From: Tharpella sp964457755
Lineage (GTDB): Bacteria; Desulfobacterota; Anaeroferrophillalia; Anaeroferrophillales; Tharpellaceae
Direction: 5' to 3'
DNA length: 64,000 nucleotides
NCBI GenBank assembly: GCA_964457755.1
Contig: CAYWGC010000009.1
Coordinates: forward strand, 1 to 64,000
Within the stretch, counting starts at the first letter, position 1. Every line of letters starts with the position of its first letter. Shown piece after piece: positions 1 to 8,472 of this stretch. The position numbers were made by a program, and so were the translations under genes. Below the pieces are notes generated by a model, which saw nothing but the letters and a program-made list of their open reading frames with translations, did not search any database and was not told the DNA's origin.

Positions 1-352
1 ATCTTTTATAGACGTTATATAAATTACTTTTCGTAAACTTTTCAGAGAGAGTTCCATGTTCAATCATAGCGATCCACATATCAAGCTCATCAAGTTTTGC
101 CAGCAACTTTTCCCATTTCTGATCAAGTCCCAAATAGGAGTGAACATATTCATCGATAAATTTTTCTGTCGCTACAACCGCCAAATCAGCTTTCATCACT
201 GAATAGAGAACCGGAACTTTCTCTTTTGCCATCTTGTTATTAGAACACGCCACCTTATTTAAAATCAAGATACCGCCCCCCCCTGACAAAAGGACTAAAA
301 ATGCAAGAAGTAAAAAACTGAAGGTAAGTTTTTTCCCGATGGTAAGTTTCAT
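1..352 (-). CDS. Methyl-accepting chemotaxis protein, N-terminal part (cut by window edge)
   Basis: The frame starts at ATG 352 and stays open to the left edge, giving 117 visible residues. A GAGG ribosome site lies 5 nt before the start. The protein begins with a short basic segment (MKLTIGKKLT), then one membrane helix at about residues 10-33, then a charged, probably helical segment that would face the periplasm. This is the usual start of a membrane chemoreceptor, but the HAMP and signalling domains lie outside the window, so a sensor kinase with the same input domain cannot be excluded. Eight consecutive G in the coding strand (276-283) fall inside the membrane helix. Confidence 0.6.
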   Translation of the reverse strand, partial: MKLTIGKKLTFSFLLLAFLVLLSGGGGILILNKVACSNNKMAKEKVPVLYSVMKADLAVVATEKFIDEYVHSYLGLDQKWEKLLAKLDELDMWIAMIEHGTLSEKFTKSNLYNVYKR

Positions 353-1001
353 ATTAACCTCAACAACAACTCAGCTAATAAACTTTAAAATGGCAGTAAA
401 CTGTATATTGCATTCAACAATCTCAATCTCATGACAGGTAAAAAACTTAGCCAGAAGACTGACACACCAAAACAGTAGAATTCATATAGAATAATACATC
501 GTTTGAGAATATTGTCAACATCTTTTTTACAAAAAAATTAAAATAAAAAATTAAAATAAAATATACAATAAAATTAAAACAAAGAGAACAAATACCCACA
601 TGACAACAAACATATACAACAACAAACGCCATAAAATAAAGGCAATTTAAAGAAAATATAACCTTAGAATTTAGATAAACTAATGTTTTATTATACTGTC
701 AACAAACGACAATATAATAAAACATCTCAAAAAAGCAACAGCTGATAAATCCCAGCAAAGACATCAGGAAAAACAACCATTTCCATAGATATAACTGTGA
801 AAAAACCATGGCGCAAGGCCTAAAATAATAAAAAAACCAAACAAAGACTTGACAAAACCCACCCTATATCTTAGCTTTCACAGTGCATGCACTGAGAAAG
901 CTTTTTTCCCCAACTCATCGCAAATAATTTGATAATCAAACAAAAGGGGTTCGCTACCAAATCATCGATCCCCGCGCTTGAACACAATGGAGACTTACAA
1001 G
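353..1001. other. AT-rich intergenic stretch between divergent chemoreceptor genes
   Basis: About 650 bases without a convincing gene. The part from about 440 to 720 is very rich in A and T. Its only reading frame (447-632, minus) encodes a low-complexity hydrophobic string without a ribosome site. The right end holds a TTGACA box at 849-854 and a long palindrome at 873-902 (listed separately). The stretch must carry the promoters of both flanking chemoreceptors. Confidence 0.6.
849..907 (+). promoter_or_regulatory. TTGACA box and 30-bp palindrome followed by a T run
   Basis: A perfect -35 box TTGACA sits at 849-854. Seventeen bases further is a weak -10 (TAGCTT, 872-877), which overlaps the left arm of a 30-bp inverted repeat at 873-902. 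The repeat has one mismatched pair and a perfect core CAGTGCATGCACTG at 881-894. Six T follow it at 902-907. It could be an operator over the start point of the chemoreceptor promoter, or a terminator/attenuator about 100 nt before the start codon. Nothing on the plus strand upstream needs a terminator. Confidence 0.35.
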
Positions 1002-2423
1002 ATGGCTGACCCCAACAACCAGATAAAACACAATTTACCACCCGAGATTGAACGAAGCATGAAAAAGGTTGCGGATGATGCTGGGAAAATGGTTATTGAG
1101 GTAGCCGACATTGCCGGTGGCGTCGACAACATCGGGGAGCAGACCGAGCAGCAGGGACATGAATTTGACAACCTGCGCCAGGCCACAGCCGTCATGGAGG
1201 AGAACACCCAAGCTATCAACAGTGCAATCAGCTCTGGAATTGAGGTCGCGGGTAACGCCAACCGTGATCTGCAAGGTTCACGAGACCAGGTCGAGGCTTC
1301 ATTAGGTCAAATCGACACCCTGGCCGGTTCTGTTCAAGCGATTACCGGAGCCCTTGACAACTTAGCCCAAGCTTTAAATGAGGTACGCCGGGTCGCGCAA
1401 ACCATCCGGGCAATCGCAGGCCAAACCAACCTCTTAGCTCTTAACGCTACCATAGAAGCCGCCCGGGCCGGAGAGGCGGGGCGCGGCTTCGCGGTTGTTG
1501 CCAGTGAAGTCAAAACCCTGGCCGGACAGACCGCCCAAGCAACCAAACAGATTGATGGAACTCTGGATAATCTTGACACCCAGATCAAACAGTTACAAAG
1601 TGAAAGTGAACGGGGCAACAAAGATTCGCTCAAAGCCCAGAAAGGAACCCGGGAGATCGGGAGCGCGCTTGAAGTCGTCTCCGATGCTGTTTCTCGCGTC
1701 AACACCGAACTCGGTGAGATTGGCAACAACACCCAAAACATCACCGAAAGTGTAAACCTGGTGGCCGAAGGTTTAACCCTGTTGGATCAAAGCCTTGAGA
1801 ACAGCCGCAGCAACATTAACTCCTCACGTGAACAGTTAAACCGTCTGCGAGACTTTGGTGAAGGCCTGGTGCACACTACCAACCAACTTGGTATCGAAAC
1901 CAGCGACAGCCATTTCATCCGGGAGGTCATGCACACCGCCAAAGAGATCGGTGAGAGCCTGACCCAAGCCGTAGATCAGGGTCAAATTCGTAGCAATGAT
2001 CTTTTCGATCAAGATTACCAGGCAATCCCCAATACCGATCCAGAGCAATTTTCAAGTCGAGGTACCAATTTTCTGGAAACCACCCTGCCCCGATACCAGG
2101 AGGCTCTGATTGAAAAGGAGCCAGCCCTTATTTTTGCCGCTGCAGTCGACACCAATGGCTACCTACCGGTTCACAATCGCAAATATTCACAACCGCAAAG
2201 AGCTAATGATCCGGCTTGGAACGCCGCCAACTGCCGTAATAAAAGGATGTTTAATGACCGGGTGGGACTGGCTGCCGGACACAACACCGAAGCCTTTCTC
2301 CTGCAGGCCTACAGGCGTGATATGGGAGGTGGAAACTTTGCCATGATGAAAGACATTTCAGCCCCGATCATGGTTCAAGGACGCCATTGGGGCAGCTTAC
2401 GGGCGGCCTACAAAAACGAATAG
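1002..2423 (+). CDS. Cytosolic methyl-accepting chemotaxis protein with C-terminal sensor domain
   Basis: A chemoreceptor of 473 residues without membrane helices. The signalling hairpin is clear (residues about 145-175: NLLALNATIEAARAGEAG, then GFAVVASEVKTLA). The last 130 residues form a separate domain seen at the C-terminus of many soluble receptors, with the conserved pattern NGYLPVHNRKYSQP, NKRMFNDRVG, LLQAYRRDMGGG, and PIMVQGRHWGSLR; it resembles a Cache/PAS-type ligand domain. The open frame starts at TTG 978, but TGGAG at 988-992 is well placed (9 nt) before ATG 1002, so that start is preferred. The receptor would sense a cytoplasmic signal and pass it to a CheA/CheW complex. Its ligand is unknown. 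Confidence 0.88.
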   Translation: MADPNNQIKHNLPPEIERSMKKVADDAGKMVIEVADIAGGVDNIGEQTEQQGHEFDNLRQATAVMEENTQAINSAISSGIEVAGNANRDLQGSRDQVEASLGQIDTLAGSVQAITGALDNLAQALNEVRRVAQTIRAIAGQTNLLALNATIEAARAGEAGRGFAVVASEVKTLAGQTAQATKQIDGTLDNLDTQIKQLQSESERGNKDSLKAQKGTREIGSALEVVSDAVSRVNTELGEIGNNTQNITESVNLVAEGLTLLDQSLENSRSNINSSREQLNRLRDFGEGLVHTTNQLGIETSDSHFIREVMHTAKEIGESLTQAVDQGQIRSNDLFDQDYQAIPNTDPEQFSSRGTNFLETTLPRYQEALIEKEPALIFAAAVDTNGYLPVHNRKYSQPQRANDPAWNAANCRNKRMFNDRVGLAAGHNTEAFLLQAYRRDMGGGNFAMMKDISAPIMVQGRHWGSLRAAYKNE

Positions 2424-2446
2424 AATTGCACAATAACAGCTCTAAA

Positions 2447-2797
2447 CTATTGGGCTTTAAGGTAGATATCTGTAATTTCAGGATAAGGTGCGCTTTCGGG
2501 ATCAACGACAACCACTACTTGCTTATCACCATTGATCGCCGTCAAAGCTACTGCTAACATCTCTCTAGAGCGATCAGCTGGGAACAGAAACCACTTGCCA
2601 ACAAAAACTGGATCTGCAGCCTGATCGGTTAGCGAAATAAAGGTTTCGACCTTTCCCGGACCGGCCATATCAACCGAGCAGGTGAACCAGGCGGTTTCGG
2701 CAAAGGCTGCTGAGCCCGGCAAAACCATAAGCAGAAACCCAAAAGCCAGCAAAGTAAACCTCAATTTAAGACGACAACACCTTCTCCAAGCTACCAC
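2447..2797 (-). CDS. Small secreted protein of unknown function
   Basis: A protein of 116 residues starting at GTG 2797, chosen because AAGGAGG lies 5 nt upstream and because it gives a normal signal peptide (basic start, hydrophobic core LLAFGFLLMVLPG, cleavage after SAAFA). The mature part has about 80 residues with one cysteine and no domain I recognise. The gene starts 41 nt after the stop of the papain-like protease gene on the same strand, so the two are probably co-transcribed and the small protein may be a partner, chaperone or inhibitor of the protease. That link is inference from position only. Confidence 0.55.
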   Translation of the reverse strand: MVAWRRCCRLKLRFTLLAFGFLLMVLPGSAAFAETAWFTCSVDMAGPGKVETFISLTDQAADPVFVGKWFLFPADRSREMLAVALTAINGDKQVVVVVDPESAPYPEITDIYLKAQ

Positions 2798-2838
2798 AAC
2801 AACCTCCTTTACAACTATCGAAATTACAATAACAATAA

Positions 2839-3933
2839 TCATTCCCCCAAAAGCAACGGCAGCCAGGGTGCAACAGCTATCGGCTTAACCGGAACTAGAG
2901 GCGGCGGTTCCACAGTAAGAGCCAGGTAACAGGCGGCACAGGTGACGTGAGCTGCATTGTATTTTATTCTCATATAGCCGCCCTCACCCCAATCAGCCCC
3001 CCAGGAGTTACGCAAAATCCAATAGCCCTCGCCGCTATTATCATCCCAACCGACCAGGGACACAACATGATCGGTCGTGGCATAATAACAAAGTCCACTA
3101 TAAACATCTTGGCACTGCGTCATCGAGTCTTCATAAATCCCACTCTCATAAGCATCAAAAGCTCGATTCGTCAAAACCGAGACATCAATCACACCAAAAT
3201 ACCGGATAGCGGTCTTGATCGCAACAATATCATTACAGGGCAGACGATGCCACGAATCAAATTTAACCGTGGGCACACTCAACTCAAGGGAGCATCTGCG
3301 AAGAGCCGGATTGTAAGGAAAAAGTTCTTCAAAACATACCCCCTCCCGAGTCAACCCGTCAAGTTCCGAATATTCATAATCGGAGCCCCGACAACCATCA
3401 AAACCGTCATAGAGAGGATCGAGACAGAAAGTTATAAAAGCCTCAGAAAAATCGACACAACTGTCATTAAAACTGTTAGTAGCGAAATTATAAACCCCTT
3501 CAGCCGCAGCGCATGCCCCAAAAGCGTAACAGGCCCCGCAACTGCCTTGCTGACGGATCGGGCCGATATAACTTAAGCCATTATCAACATTACGCCAGTC
3601 AAAACGGTCCGGCAATGGACTCCCTAAATATTCCGCCAAAGGGCCGAGACCAAAAGACCCCCTCTCCAGCCGTGGCCCAACCGGAAAATACCGACTGCGC
3701 ATCTGCACCCGGCGCTCCCGAGGCAAAGCAAAAACCCAATTACAGGAGACCGTAAATTGATAACCATTAGCAACTATCTTGTCACGAATTTGCGCAAGAT
3801 CATCTTCCTCGGAAAAAGGAATGTTTGACTCTCCACCTCTGGCATCCGAAAAAACAACTGCCGTTTCACATAGCAAAAAAGCAAAGATAACCAGAAAGCA
3901 GGTTAGGAATTTTTTAAAAAAACAGAGCACCAC
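2839..3933 (-). CDS. Secreted papain-family (C1A) cysteine protease
   Basis: A protein of 364 residues. A signal peptide (about 1-29) is followed by a short propeptide-like segment and a complete C1A domain from about residue 108 (DRFDWRNVDN). The catalytic set is intact: Gln129 and Cys135 in QQGSCGACYAF, His289 in TTDHVVSLVGW, and Asn309 in RNSWGADWG. Many additional cysteines suggest disulfides, in keeping with export. The C-terminus is proline-rich and hydrophobic (from about residue 342, EPPPLVPVKP), perhaps a membrane or wall contact. The start is GTG 3933, with a weak AGGTAGG upstream. The propeptide is shorter than in eukaryotic cathepsins. The substrate is unknown; a small secreted protein follows in the same direction. 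Confidence 0.9.
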   Translation of the reverse strand: MVLCFFKKFLTCFLVIFAFLLCETAVVFSDARGGESNIPFSEEDDLAQIRDKIVANGYQFTVSCNWVFALPRERRVQMRSRYFPVGPRLERGSFGLGPLAEYLGSPLPDRFDWRNVDNGLSYIGPIRQQGSCGACYAFGACAAAEGVYNFATNSFNDSCVDFSEAFITFCLDPLYDGFDGCRGSDYEYSELDGLTREGVCFEELFPYNPALRRCSLELSVPTVKFDSWHRLPCNDIVAIKTAIRYFGVIDVSVLTNRAFDAYESGIYEDSMTQCQDVYSGLCYYATTDHVVSLVGWDDNSGEGYWILRNSWGADWGEGGYMRIKYNAAHVTCAACYLALTVEPPPLVPVKPIAVAPWLPLLLGE

Positions 3934-4237
3934 CGACAGCCTACCTAAATAACCCTCTAATAAATAACATAGTTATCATTTAACTTGAACCTTAACTCAA
4001 CCCCAATAAAATATCAAACCTAAAAAAATTTCACATCAGTAAAAACTAACCCTTTTATACAAATCAAGGTAGTTCCCTAGATTGACTACAAGGAATAATT
4101 CATGTATTGATATGATTTTTGTATACAATATTATATTTATAGTTTAGTGTAAATTTATACGAGCCTATAAACATTCAGGATCCTTCTCTTAAACCACAAA
4201 ACAATTCAACACAACCTTAAAGGAATAAAATCTACAA
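3934..4237. other. Intergenic region between divergent protease and chemoreceptor genes
   Basis: About 300 AT-rich bases without a gene. Candidate plus-strand promoter boxes are TTGACT at 4082-4087 with TATTGA 17 bases later, and TTGATA at 4107-4112 with TTATAT 18 bases later. Neither stands out from the AT-rich background. No palindrome or terminator was found. Confidence 0.35.
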
Positions 4238-6244
4238 ATGAAAACTTCAATCTTCACCAGCATCCGGGCCAAAATCATCTCGTTGATGCTGCTCGGCATT
4301 GCCGGCATGGTCGTCATCACCGCCACCAACACCATTTTTGACCTGAAAAAAAACCAGAATATCGAAGTTGGCCGCAGCAGTCAAATGATTGCCCAGACTA
4401 TTTTACAGTCGATGATGCTCGAAGAGCAGTTTATCGCCAGCAGTGACACCACTAAGCTTGCCTCTATCAAAACCCTGCAGAAAGAGATGCAGGCCACCCT
4501 GAACAGTATAAAAAGCACCACCGACAACTGTGAGATCCTTGAGGTCATCGAACAGATAAGTTCACTGACCAGCACCCATGCTGAAACTTTTAATAAAACC
4601 TCTGAAAACCTTACCTTGCTTAATAAAACGCGGCTAAACTTCAAGAAAACTGACGACGCTATAATTGCGGAGCTCAACAAGATCATGCAGGAAATCGACG
4701 AAAAAGAGACCATGATGTTGATGGAGGCCGAATACATCTCGACCGAAGAAAAACTCGTCCGGGCCAAGATGAAGGACTTTATAGCCTTTGACAGCGGCAA
4801 AACAGTTAATCTATTAAACCTCTTCATTTTTGGTGAAACCAAGAGTTATCTGCTGCAAATCCAAGACTTTACGAGCCAATTGTCAAAGATGTTTGAAGAC
4901 ACCGAAAGTCTCCTGAGTCTTGCCAATTCTGAAGAACTTAATCAGGCCTGGAAAAAAATTACCAACCTCATAAATACCAACAAAACCCAGGAATCCCTGC
5001 TCTACAAGATCTGGACAAGCAAACAGGAACTCCTGAAAAATTTGGCCGCTAATGGCGATAAAATTCAGATTGCAGCGAGCCAGATTGTCAATTTGACTAA
5101 AAACAGTATCGAAAAGAGTAACAAAACCAGCCGCCTGACCGGAATAATTATCTCATTAGTGGGCCTGGCCGCCATGCTCTTAATCGGCTTAATGGTAATC
5201 GGTGCGATCGTCAAACCGATCCGTAACACCGTAAACATGCTCAAGGATATCGCTGAAGGTGAAGGCGACCTTACCAGTCGTCTGGAGATTAACAGCCGTG
5301 ATGAAATCGGCGAACTGGCCAACTGGTTCAACCAGTTTATCGGCAAGGTCCAAAAAATTATCACAGAGGTTGCTGACCAGGTCAACCTCCTCAACAACTC
5401 AGCTACCAACCTTTCCGACATCTCAACCGGAATGTCGGCCGGAGCCGAGCAGATGTCAAGCAAAGCCAGTAACGTTGCTACGGCCGCCGAAGAGATGAGC
5501 AGCAATACTGGCAATATCGCCGTCACCGCGGGACAGGCTACCGAAAACGTCAATTTGACAGCCACGGCAATCCAGGAGATGACCTCAGTCATCAACGATA
5601 TCGCTGACAACACGGCTAAAGCCCGCAGTATCACCATTGATTCTGTAGCTCAAACAACCAGTGCCAATCAACAGGTCAATGAACTCGGTGGCGCGGCCCA
5701 GGAGATCGGCAAAGTAATTGAAACCATCACCTCGATCTCATCTCAAGTTAACCTCCTAGCTTTAAATGCCACTATTGAGGCGGCCCGGGCGGGTGAAGCT
5801 GGCAAAGGCTTTGCCGTAGTTGCTAACGAGATCAAAGAACTGGCTCAGCAAACCGCTGATGCTGCCGGCGAAATCCAGGAACGCGTAGAGGGAATCCAGA
5901 GATCAACCAAGGGAACTGTGGTCGAGATTGAAACTGTCACTGTCAAAGTCAACGAAGTCAACGAAATTGTCTCCAATATCGCTGCGGCCATTGAAGAACA
6001 ATCGGCAGCAACCCGGGAGATTGCCGACAACATTGTCGGCGTTTCAGAAAACTTGAACGAAGTAAACAACAACATCACGCAGAGTTCAACCGTAGCCGCA
6101 GACATCGCCAGTGAAATCACCGAAGTCACCAGCGCCACCCAGGAACTGACCGACAACAGCTCGCAGGTAAGCCGACAATCAACTGAGCTCAGCAACCTGG
6201 CGGATCAACTCGAAAAAATAGTTAAGCAGTTTAAAATTAATTAA
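4238..6244 (+). CDS. Membrane methyl-accepting chemotaxis protein
   Basis: A 668-residue chemoreceptor of classic layout. First membrane helix at about 13-33, an all-helical periplasmic domain of about 260 residues (four-helix or HBM type), second helix at about 298-322, HAMP at 325-375, and a methyl-accepting domain to the end with the signalling tip NLLALNATIEAARAGEAG at about 507-524. Glutamate/glutamine-rich heptads on both sides fit methylation sites. The last residues (KQFKIN) lack a CheR-tethering pentapeptide. A single-Cache secreted protein follows 90 nt downstream in the same direction and could be a periplasmic ligand-binding partner. AAGGA lies 13 nt before the ATG, a weak site. 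Confidence 0.93.
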   Translation: MKTSIFTSIRAKIISLMLLGIAGMVVITATNTIFDLKKNQNIEVGRSSQMIAQTILQSMMLEEQFIASSDTTKLASIKTLQKEMQATLNSIKSTTDNCEILEVIEQISSLTSTHAETFNKTSENLTLLNKTRLNFKKTDDAIIAELNKIMQEIDEKETMMLMEAEYISTEEKLVRAKMKDFIAFDSGKTVNLLNLFIFGETKSYLLQIQDFTSQLSKMFEDTESLLSLANSEELNQAWKKITNLINTNKTQESLLYKIWTSKQELLKNLAANGDKIQIAASQIVNLTKNSIEKSNKTSRLTGIIISLVGLAAMLLIGLMVIGAIVKPIRNTVNMLKDIAEGEGDLTSRLEINSRDEIGELANWFNQFIGKVQKIITEVADQVNLLNNSATNLSDISTGMSAGAEQMSSKASNVATAAEEMSSNTGNIAVTAGQATENVNLTATAIQEMTSVINDIADNTAKARSITIDSVAQTTSANQQVNELGGAAQEIGKVIETITSISSQVNLLALNATIEAARAGEAGKGFAVVANEIKELAQQTADAAGEIQERVEGIQRSTKGTVVEIETVTVKVNEVNEIVSNIAAAIEEQSAATREIADNIVGVSENLNEVNNNITQSSTVAADIASEITEVTSATQELTDNSSQVSRQSTELSNLADQLEKIVKQFKIN

Positions 6245-6334
6245 TAAGGAGGTTATGTTTTTAAGAAAATCATTTCGCAAAGTATGACCTTAAAGTAACC
6301 AAACATTTAACAAAAAAACAGGAGAGAGAAAATC

Positions 6335-6805
6335 ATGAAAAGAATTCTAACCGCAACCCTCTTAGTATGTATTATGATAGCCTTCAGCAGCTTCGCAATT
6401 GCCAGCAACTCAGCAACCAAGGATGAGTGTGTCAGCAAGTGTAAAATAGCAGCGAAAATGGTTCAAGAAAAAGGCGTCGACGCCACCTTTGCAGTTATCA
6501 ATGACAAAACCGGCCCCTTTGTCTGGAAAGACTCTTATATTTACGCCGTGGATTCCGAAACCGGCATTATCCTGGCCCACGCGATCAAACCGGGACTTAT
6601 CGGCAAAGACCTTATGGCCTTGAAAGATGTCAACGGCACCATGATTTTTGTTGAGATAACTAAAGGGGCTAATGCTGCATCCGGCGAAGCTTGGATCAAT
6701 TACATGTGGCCCAAGCCGGGTGAAAAAAAACCGAGTAAAAAAACTGTCTACGTCTATAGAGTTCCGGGCCAGGACATTGCCGTTTGCGCCGGCATCTACG
6801 AATAG
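6335..6805 (+). CDS. Secreted single-Cache domain protein
   Basis: A 156-residue protein with a signal peptide (1-23, cleavage near AIAS) and one small Cache domain: FAVINDKTGPFVWKDSYIYAVD, then GIILAHAIKPGLIGKDLM and the closing YVYRVPGQDIAVCAGIYE. It has no membrane helix after the signal and no signalling output, so it should work as a free periplasmic binding protein. Two cysteines near the start of the mature part (ECVSKCK) and one near the end may form a disulfide. The ATG has a strong GGAGAGA site. It follows the chemoreceptor gene and is closed by the terminator at 6823-6865; ligand delivery to that receptor is a reasonable guess. Confidence 0.85.
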   Translation: MKRILTATLLVCIMIAFSSFAIASNSATKDECVSKCKIAAKMVQEKGVDATFAVINDKTGPFVWKDSYIYAVDSETGIILAHAIKPGLIGKDLMALKDVNGTMIFVEITKGANAASGEAWINYMWPKPGEKKPSKKTVYVYRVPGQDIAVCAGIYE

Positions 6806-6822
6806 AGAAAAAGCTTAGTCAT

Positions 6823-6865
6823 AAAAAAGAGGGCTTGGAACCAATGGTTCCAAGCCCTCTTTTTT
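6823..6865. terminator. Bidirectional intrinsic terminator
   Basis: A perfect 20-bp stem (6823-6842 with 6846-6865) closes a three-base loop. The GC core is GAGGGCTTGGAACC and it is flanked by an A run on the left and a T run on the right, so it can act on both strands. It lies between the converging Cache gene and the porin operon. Confidence 0.92.
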
Positions 6866-6886
6866 TGTCATCATAGTGTAATTTAT

Positions 6887-7882
6887 TCAAAAAGCATAGG
6901 TTATCTTAGCCCAGACATTGACCCCTTCGGATTTGTTTTTGGCCTCGAATTCAAACTGACTCCGTAATGAGAAGAAGAGATTTTTATAGTTGTACCAGAT
7001 CCCCGGCCCCACGGCCCAGACTGAACTGCGGTTGCCCTCATCCTCGCGCAAGAGATCTTGAACCGGCGGCGGCAGGGTCGCGTCGATATCGTAATCGTCA
7101 TCGGTCATTTGCTGATAGTAATAGCCGCTTAAGCCCAACCGCAAACTTTTACTGAGTCCGAAGGAAGCACTTAAATCGCAATGAAACTCATCACCCGGAT
7201 CACGGTCGACATTAAAACCGTAAGGCGTCGGGCAATCGTCCTGAGTGGTGTTAAAATCGTACATCATCTTAACCGAAAACTCAAAAGGCCCCGGCATCCA
7301 GGTGATCGCAAAGACCGGTTCAAAAGTCCAGAAATTGTGCCCGACGCCAGCCAGATTATCGTCGTCCTGGCCCGTTGGGATATAGATATCGACGAGAGAG
7401 ATGGCTGTATGCAATTTGCCTTGGAGAAAATGGTGACCCAGCAGGAAAGGACTATAGATCACATAAGGAATATCAGTATCACTGTAACCATGCTTGTGCT
7501 GCGGCCCGACCGGGGCCTTAAAATCGAGGTCGACATTGAGAAAAGGCACAAATAGATGCTGGCCATAACTGCCACCAAGAATCTTAAAATCACTGATCCA
7601 GATACCCCTAACCACATCAGCCCAGACCGTAATTTCATCAAAAACCGGATTATTATTACGACTATCATCTTTTAGTTCATCTGCCGTATAATAATATGTG
7701 TAGTTCAGAAGATAAACTCCCGGAGGCGGAAAAGCCCCAACCATAAAGGCTTCAGCCCCCAATGGATAGGAGTTACCGCCACCAGCCTGTACGTCCTGAG
7801 GCCGCAACAGGAGGAGACTGCCCAAACATAATAAAAGAGCGAGCCAAAATAAGTTCGAATTGTTAAACTTTTTTCTCATCAT
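6887..7882 (-). CDS. Outer-membrane channel of the phenol/meta-pathway (PF13557-like) family
   Basis: A 331-residue protein with a signal peptide (hydrophobic core LFWLALLLCLGSLLLL, cleavage near VQAGGG) and alternating aromatic/hydrophobic segments ending in an aromatic residue (KITYAF), typical of a beta-barrel. The pattern PPPGVYLLNYTYYYTADEL near the start and FWTFEPVFAITWMPGPFEFSVKMMYDFNT in the middle fit the MetA/SphA-like transporter family linked to uptake of phenolic or other aromatic compounds. It starts 5 nt after the ubiX stop and is the last gene of the LpdD-UbiX-porin operon, which supports an aromatic substrate. The exact substrate is not predictable. Confidence 0.75.
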   Translation of the reverse strand: MMRKKFNNSNLFWLALLLCLGSLLLLRPQDVQAGGGNSYPLGAEAFMVGAFPPPGVYLLNYTYYYTADELKDDSRNNNPVFDEITVWADVVRGIWISDFKILGGSYGQHLFVPFLNVDLDFKAPVGPQHKHGYSDTDIPYVIYSPFLLGHHFLQGKLHTAISLVDIYIPTGQDDDNLAGVGHNFWTFEPVFAITWMPGPFEFSVKMMYDFNTTQDDCPTPYGFNVDRDPGDEFHCDLSASFGLSKSLRLGLSGYYYQQMTDDDYDIDATLPPPVQDLLREDEGNRSSVWAVGPGIWYNYKNLFFSLRSQFEFEAKNKSEGVNVWAKITYAF

Positions 7883-7887
7883 CTTTT

Positions 7888-8472
7888 CTACTCCTTTTTT
7901 CCCCAGGGTTTATAGAGCTCATTGGCAATATCAAAAAGTGAAAGAATACGGCCAACCGTATGGTCGGCCATCTCAACAATTGTGCTTGGTTTTTGATAGA
8001 GGGCTGGCACCGGCGGCATAATCACCCCGCCTAAACGACTGACCTTGAGCATCAATTCCAGATGGCCGCTATGGAGAGGGGTTTCACGGACCAGCAAAAC
8101 CAGGCGGCGGCGCTCTTTGAGCATAACATCAGCCGCTCGGCCCATAAGGTCGTTTCCATAAGAGTTAGCAATGCCGGCCAGACGTTTCATTGAGCAGGGC
8201 ACAATCACCATTCCGGCACAATTAAAGGAACCACTCGCCAAGGGGGCAAAAAAATCATCTGGAGCGTAACAATGATCAGCCAGGGCGACAACTTCCTTGA
8301 GATCCGTTGCAATCTCATGCTTGATAATCTCTTCTCCCATCATCGAGATCACAAGATGCGTTTCAACCTCATCAAGTTCACTTAAAGCCTGCAAAAGGCG
8401 AATCGCATAGAGGGCTCCAGAAGCTCCGCTGACACCGACAATAAGCTGTTTAACAACAGGCTTTTTAGTCAT
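7888..8472 (-). CDS. ubiX: Flavin prenyltransferase UbiX
   Basis: UbiX joins dimethylallyl phosphate to FMN to make prenylated FMN, the cofactor of UbiD-type decarboxylases. The protein has 194 residues (usual size) and begins MTKKPVVKQLIVGVSGASGA, with the FMN-binding Rossmann loop GVSGASGALYA. Further family features are IPCSMKRLAGIANSYGNDLMGRAADVMLKERRRLVLLVRETPLH and the C-terminal MPPVPALYQKPSTI. A longer open frame exists, but the ATG at 8472 is correct: it overlaps the LpdD stop by 8 nt (ATGACTAA), indicating translational coupling. No ubiD gene is in the window. The substrate pathway (ubiquinone or aromatic catabolism) is therefore set by genes elsewhere. Confidence 0.95.
   Translation of the reverse strand: MTKKPVVKQLIVGVSGASGALYAIRLLQALSELDEVETHLVISMMGEEIIKHEIATDLKEVVALADHCYAPDDFFAPLASGSFNCAGMVIVPCSMKRLAGIANSYGNDLMGRAADVMLKERRRLVLLVRETPLHSGHLELMLKVSRLGGVIMPPVPALYQKPSTIVEMADHTVGRILSLFDIANELYKPWGKKE

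Noticed and set aside
447..632. A 61-codon hydrophobic reading frame on the minus strand
   Set aside because: It lies in very AT-rich DNA, is low complexity and has no ribosome site.
2947..3576. A 209-codon frame on the plus strand opposite the protease gene
   Set aside because: The minus strand encodes a complete C1A protease with its catalytic residues; the plus frame has no domain pattern.
6245..6286. Strong AAGGAGG site followed by a ten-codon frame (ATG at 6254)
   Set aside because: The spacing to the ATG is only two bases, too short, and no regulatory hairpin follows.
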